A stretch of 64,000 bases of DNA from Shewanella mesophila. GTDB lineage: Bacteria > Pseudomonadota > Gammaproteobacteria > Enterobacterales > Shewanellaceae. Position numbers and translations under genes: made by a program. Below are positions 61,527 to 64,000 of this stretch, one piece after another. Location: the NCBI RefSeq assembly GCF_019457515.1, contig NZ_CP080421.1, positions 1,240,001 through 1,304,000 of the forward strand, read 5' to 3'. Every line of letters begins with the position of its first letter. Position 1 is the first letter of the stretch. The notes beneath the pieces are model-generated. The model made no database searches and was not told where the DNA came from. It saw only the letters and a list, made by a program, of their open reading frames with translations.

Positions 61527-62639
61527 TTAAAGTTGTGTTTGTGAGAAGGTCGCTTGTATCATCATCACTTCATCATGGGCGTTAATGAGTGCATTGACAC
61601 AATTTCTATCGAGCTTTGTTCCTGCTAATCTTTCAAGTTCAGTATAAGCTTCTTGATTACTCCATGCGTTTTTATAGGGTCTCACACTGGTGAGTGCATC
61701 AAATACATCTGCCACTGCAACTACCCTAGCTTCAATAGGAATATCGTTACCTATTAAGCCATTTGGGTAACCCTGACCATCTAAGGTTTCATGGTGATAC
61801 ATCACTATATTGCGCAGGATCTGGGTATGATCTAGATTATTGAGATGATAATTGTTGAGTAGCTTGTCAATGAGCTCTAAGCCTGATTGACAGTGTTTTT
61901 GCATCTCTTGTCGTTCTTCTGTTGTCAGAGGCCCCTGTTTAAAAAGAATACTATCAGGCACTGTGATTTTGCCAATATCATGCAAGGGGGAAAATAGAAA
62001 AACGTGTTCAGCAAAATGGTCATTAAGCTGATGTTCGTCAGCAACTCGTAATATAATAAGGCGAGAATAATGGGACATTCTGGCGAGATGTTCGGCAGTT
62101 TCTGGGTCGCGAAAATGAGTCACATCAATAGCTGTTTGCATGGTTGATGCTAAGGTTTTTATATCTGAAAGCTCGTTGATTAAAATTAATGAAATTAGGT
62201 TACCGATCAGATCTAAATATTCAATACAGCGCTGGTCGAATACCTCTTCTGTATCGGCATTGAAGAAGATAAAGCCCTGCAATTCACCACTATAGATTAT
62301 CGGTAGTGTATAGCTACTGCGGTAACCTGCCTCATATATCAACTGAGCATGTTGGTGTTTGCTATCGCAAAATACCCGTAAATCTTGCTCTATCCTGGCA
62401 TTACCAGATATTGCGATTTGATTTAACGAATAACAGTCACTCAGCTTTGCCTGATAGTGGTTTAATGGAGAGGGTTTGCCACTGTAGATGAAGGTTTTGA
62501 CTATATCGGTATCATGATCATAAAGAGCGACAGCAATACGTGAGATCGCGGGGAATTTTGTTTGAGTGCTTGAATGGAGATAAACCAACTTATTCATCGC
62601 CGATGAATGTTGGCTGATGTCTAAAGGTTTGTGGTTCAT
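61527..62639 (-). CDS. GAF-HD-GYP cyclic-di-GMP phosphodiesterase
   Basis: 370 aa. An N-terminal GAF-like sensor (about 15-155) precedes the HD-GYP domain (about 165-360): the HD pair in FLFSPLHDIGKITVPDSILFKQGPLT, the further histidines in MYHHETLDGQGYPNGLIG (GYP signature) and VADVFDALTSVRPYK. It should hydrolyse cyclic-di-GMP. Cytoplasmic. GAAGGAG precedes the ATG. It could oppose the GGDEF enzyme at 16333. Confidence 0.9.
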   Translation of the reverse strand: MNHKPLDISQHSSAMNKLVYLHSSTQTKFPAISRIAVALYDHDTDIVKTFIYSGKPSPLNHYQAKLSDCYSLNQIAISGNARIEQDLRVFCDSKHQHAQLIYEAGYRSSYTLPIIYSGELQGFIFFNADTEEVFDQRCIEYLDLIGNLISLILINELSDIKTLASTMQTAIDVTHFRDPETAEHLARMSHYSRLIILRVADEHQLNDHFAEHVFLFSPLHDIGKITVPDSILFKQGPLTTEERQEMQKHCQSGLELIDKLLNNYHLNNLDHTQILRNIVMYHHETLDGQGYPNGLIGNDIPIEARVVAVADVFDALTSVRPYKNAWSNQEAYTELERLAGTKLDRNCVNALINAHDEVMMIQATFSQTQL

Positions 62640-62891
62640 GGCTGCTCCTTCGGCACTCGCTTATCAATTGATAATCTAATCACCTGAATTTGGAACAATG
62701 AAGGTCGCTCTATTATTAGAGCTTAGATTACCTCTCCTGACTGTAAGTATAGCTCTTCAACATAATTTGAAAACAAATACTAAACAGATGTTCATCGAAT
62801 AAGAGAAGGGTTAACTGAGATCAGTGAATACGCCAAGTACATAGTGAACTCTCGGCGTATTGGACAATACATAGTAGGACTAGAGTGCTAG

Positions 62892-64000
62892 CTAAATAGC
62901 CTTATCTAATGCTTGAGATACATCTTTGATGATGTCGTCGATATGCTCAATTCCAACAGAAATACGGATAAGATCTTCAGATACCCCAGCCTTGGCTAAC
63001 TCATCGGTATCGAGTTGTCTGTGGGGTGTGGTGGCGGGATGACAAGCCAGTGACTTCGCATCGCCAATATTGACCAGACGTAAGATCATTTGCAATGCAT
63101 CTATAAAGCGCCCTCCAGCCGCTTTTGCTTCATCTGGAGAGTGGGCTTGTATTCCAAAACTAATAATGCCAGAGGCTTTTCCTGCCGTTATTTTGTCGCA
63201 ATTCTCTTTATAGGGGCTGTTTTCAAGCGCGCCATAGTTAACCCAGCTTACTTTAGGGTGTTGCTCGAGATATGCCGCCAGCGCTAACGCATTACTACAG
63301 TGGCGCTCCATTCTTAAGGCTAAGGTCTCAAGACCTTGAAGTAATAAAAAGGCACTTTGAGGCGATAGCGCTGCCCCAGTATTTCGAAGAGGAACGACGC
63401 GGCAGCGACCAATAAAGGCGGCTGGGCCAAAGGCCTCTGTGTAAACCACGCCATGATAAGATGGATCGGGTTCGTTCAACAGTGCAAACCGTTGAGGTTG
63501 AACTGCCCAATCAAATTTCCCAGAATCTATAATTGCGCCACCTATGGTGGTGCCATGACCGCCAATATACTTGGTCAACGAATGAACGACGATGTCGGCC
63601 CCGTGCTCAAATGGCCGGCACAATACTGGCGTTGCCACCGTATTATCGACCATGAGTGGCACACCATGTTTGTGAGCAATTTCGGCTAAACGCTCGATGT
63701 CGACGATGTTCCCTGCAGGATTACCAATAGACTCGCAAAACAGCGCCTTAGTATTGTCATCAATCAGTGATTCTAAACCGGCAAAATCATCAAATGCCGC
63801 CATGCGTACTTCAACGCCTTGGCGCGGTAGAGTGTGAGCAAATAGGTTGTAGGTGCCGCCGTAGAGCTGGCTGGTGCTGACGATGTTGTCGCCCACTTGG
63901 GTTAAGGCTTGAATAGCGTAGGTGATGGCGGCCATGCCTGATGCAACCGCTAACGCACCAATACCGCCTTCGATGGCGGCGAGACGTTGCTCTAAGACAT
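62892..64000 (-). CDS. metY: O-acetylhomoserine aminocarboxypropyltransferase (MetY), 5' end outside window
   Basis: The frame is open to the right edge (VLEQRLAAIEGGIGALAVASGMAAITYAIQ), so the start lies beyond 64000; about 370 residues are present of an expected 430. The PLP lysine is in VVHSLTKYIGGHGTTIGG. SIGNPAGNIVDIERLAEIAHKHGVPLMVDNTVATP and NIGDAKSLACHPATTPHRQL are typical of MetY/Cys-Met PLP enzymes. It makes homocysteine from O-acetylhomoserine and sulfide. MetZ or MetC are less likely by sequence. Confidence 0.93.
   Translation of the reverse strand, partial: VLEQRLAAIEGGIGALAVASGMAAITYAIQALTQVGDNIVSTSQLYGGTYNLFAHTLPRQGVEVRMAAFDDFAGLESLIDDNTKALFCESIGNPAGNIVDIERLAEIAHKHGVPLMVDNTVATPVLCRPFEHGADIVVHSLTKYIGGHGTTIGGAIIDSGKFDWAVQPQRFALLNEPDPSYHGVVYTEAFGPAAFIGRCRVVPLRNTGAALSPQSAFLLLQGLETLALRMERHCSNALALAAYLEQHPKVSWVNYGALENSPYKENCDKITAGKASGIISFGIQAHSPDEAKAAGGRFIDALQMILRLVNIGDAKSLACHPATTPHRQLDTDELAKAGVSEDLIRISVGIEHIDDIIKDVSQALDKAI

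Overview
The window looks like a chromosomal segment of a marine gammaproteobacterium of the genus Shewanella or a close relative. The basis is protein-level recognition and gene order: Na+-type flagellar stator genes pomA-pomB, thiI, a gcvA-ygdD-rlmM block, xni next to ppnN, porin-phoB-phoR-pstS, and many secreted peptidases and outer-membrane proteins. No search was run, so the species is not assigned. No rRNA, tRNA, CRISPR array, transposase or integrase gene was seen.

Layout. 1-5 kb: dxs(start)-ispA-xseB on the minus strand, then pomAB and thiI. 5-16 kb: a small periplasmic protein, gcvA, an alpha/beta hydrolase, ygdD, rlmM, NAD-isocitrate dehydrogenase, an S9 peptidase, an ICMT-like membrane protein, a DUF3192 protein, xni and ppnN. 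16-23 kb: a GGDEF cyclase, a TPR membrane protein with a decayed GGDEF-like tail, an M61 peptidase and rdgC. 23.5-28 kb: the phosphate block, with a four-unit Pho box before pstS. 28.4-30.7 kb: a WYL-type regulator followed by a second, complete FtsZ homologue. 31-36 kb: a GC-richer esterase, a broken M9 collagenase gene, an M1 peptidase, and a region with no protein genes that is full of short repeats. 36-46 kb: accessory genes, a deletion scar of a choline (bet) operon, a MarR regulator, a patatin, and an isolated pair of integron-type cassettes with attC-like sites. 46-64 kb: a glutathione S-transferase/TetR pair, an SPFH lipoprotein, small enzymes, an S8 protease, rsmS, a TonB-dependent receptor, an S41 peptidase operon, an outer-membrane protein, an HD-GYP protein and the 3' end of metY.

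The most striking signal is a family of five minus-strand small-RNA genes: one at 30946-31105, three in a 232-bp tandem repeat at 35100-35706, and one at 35839-35946. Each has a sigma-E-like promoter (GAAC-type -35, exactly 16 nt, then TCTGA or TCAAA), a conserved GTTCATCAT...CCC box, a stem-loop region carrying CTAGCGC, and an intrinsic terminator with a U-run. In the third tandem copy the DNA upstream of the -10 has diverged, yet a -35 is still present at the same spacing. The predicted 5' end of the tandem RNAs is complementary (18 of 19 positions) to the start-codon region of the outer-membrane protein gene at 60710. The second box matches the starts of the porin at 23512 and the TorF-like protein at 41225. 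This is the logic of enterobacterial MicA/RybB and Vibrio VrrA (envelope stress to sigma-E to sRNA to less porin), here with a sibling array. The targeting is inference.

Second in interest is the WYL regulator plus FtsZ paralogue. The paralogue keeps the GTP-binding and T7-loop residues and a C-terminal LDIP peptide. Genome erosion is also visible: the bet operon reduced to the start of betI fused to the end of a BCCT transporter gene, the collagenase remnant, and a possibly decaying YfaZ-type gene.
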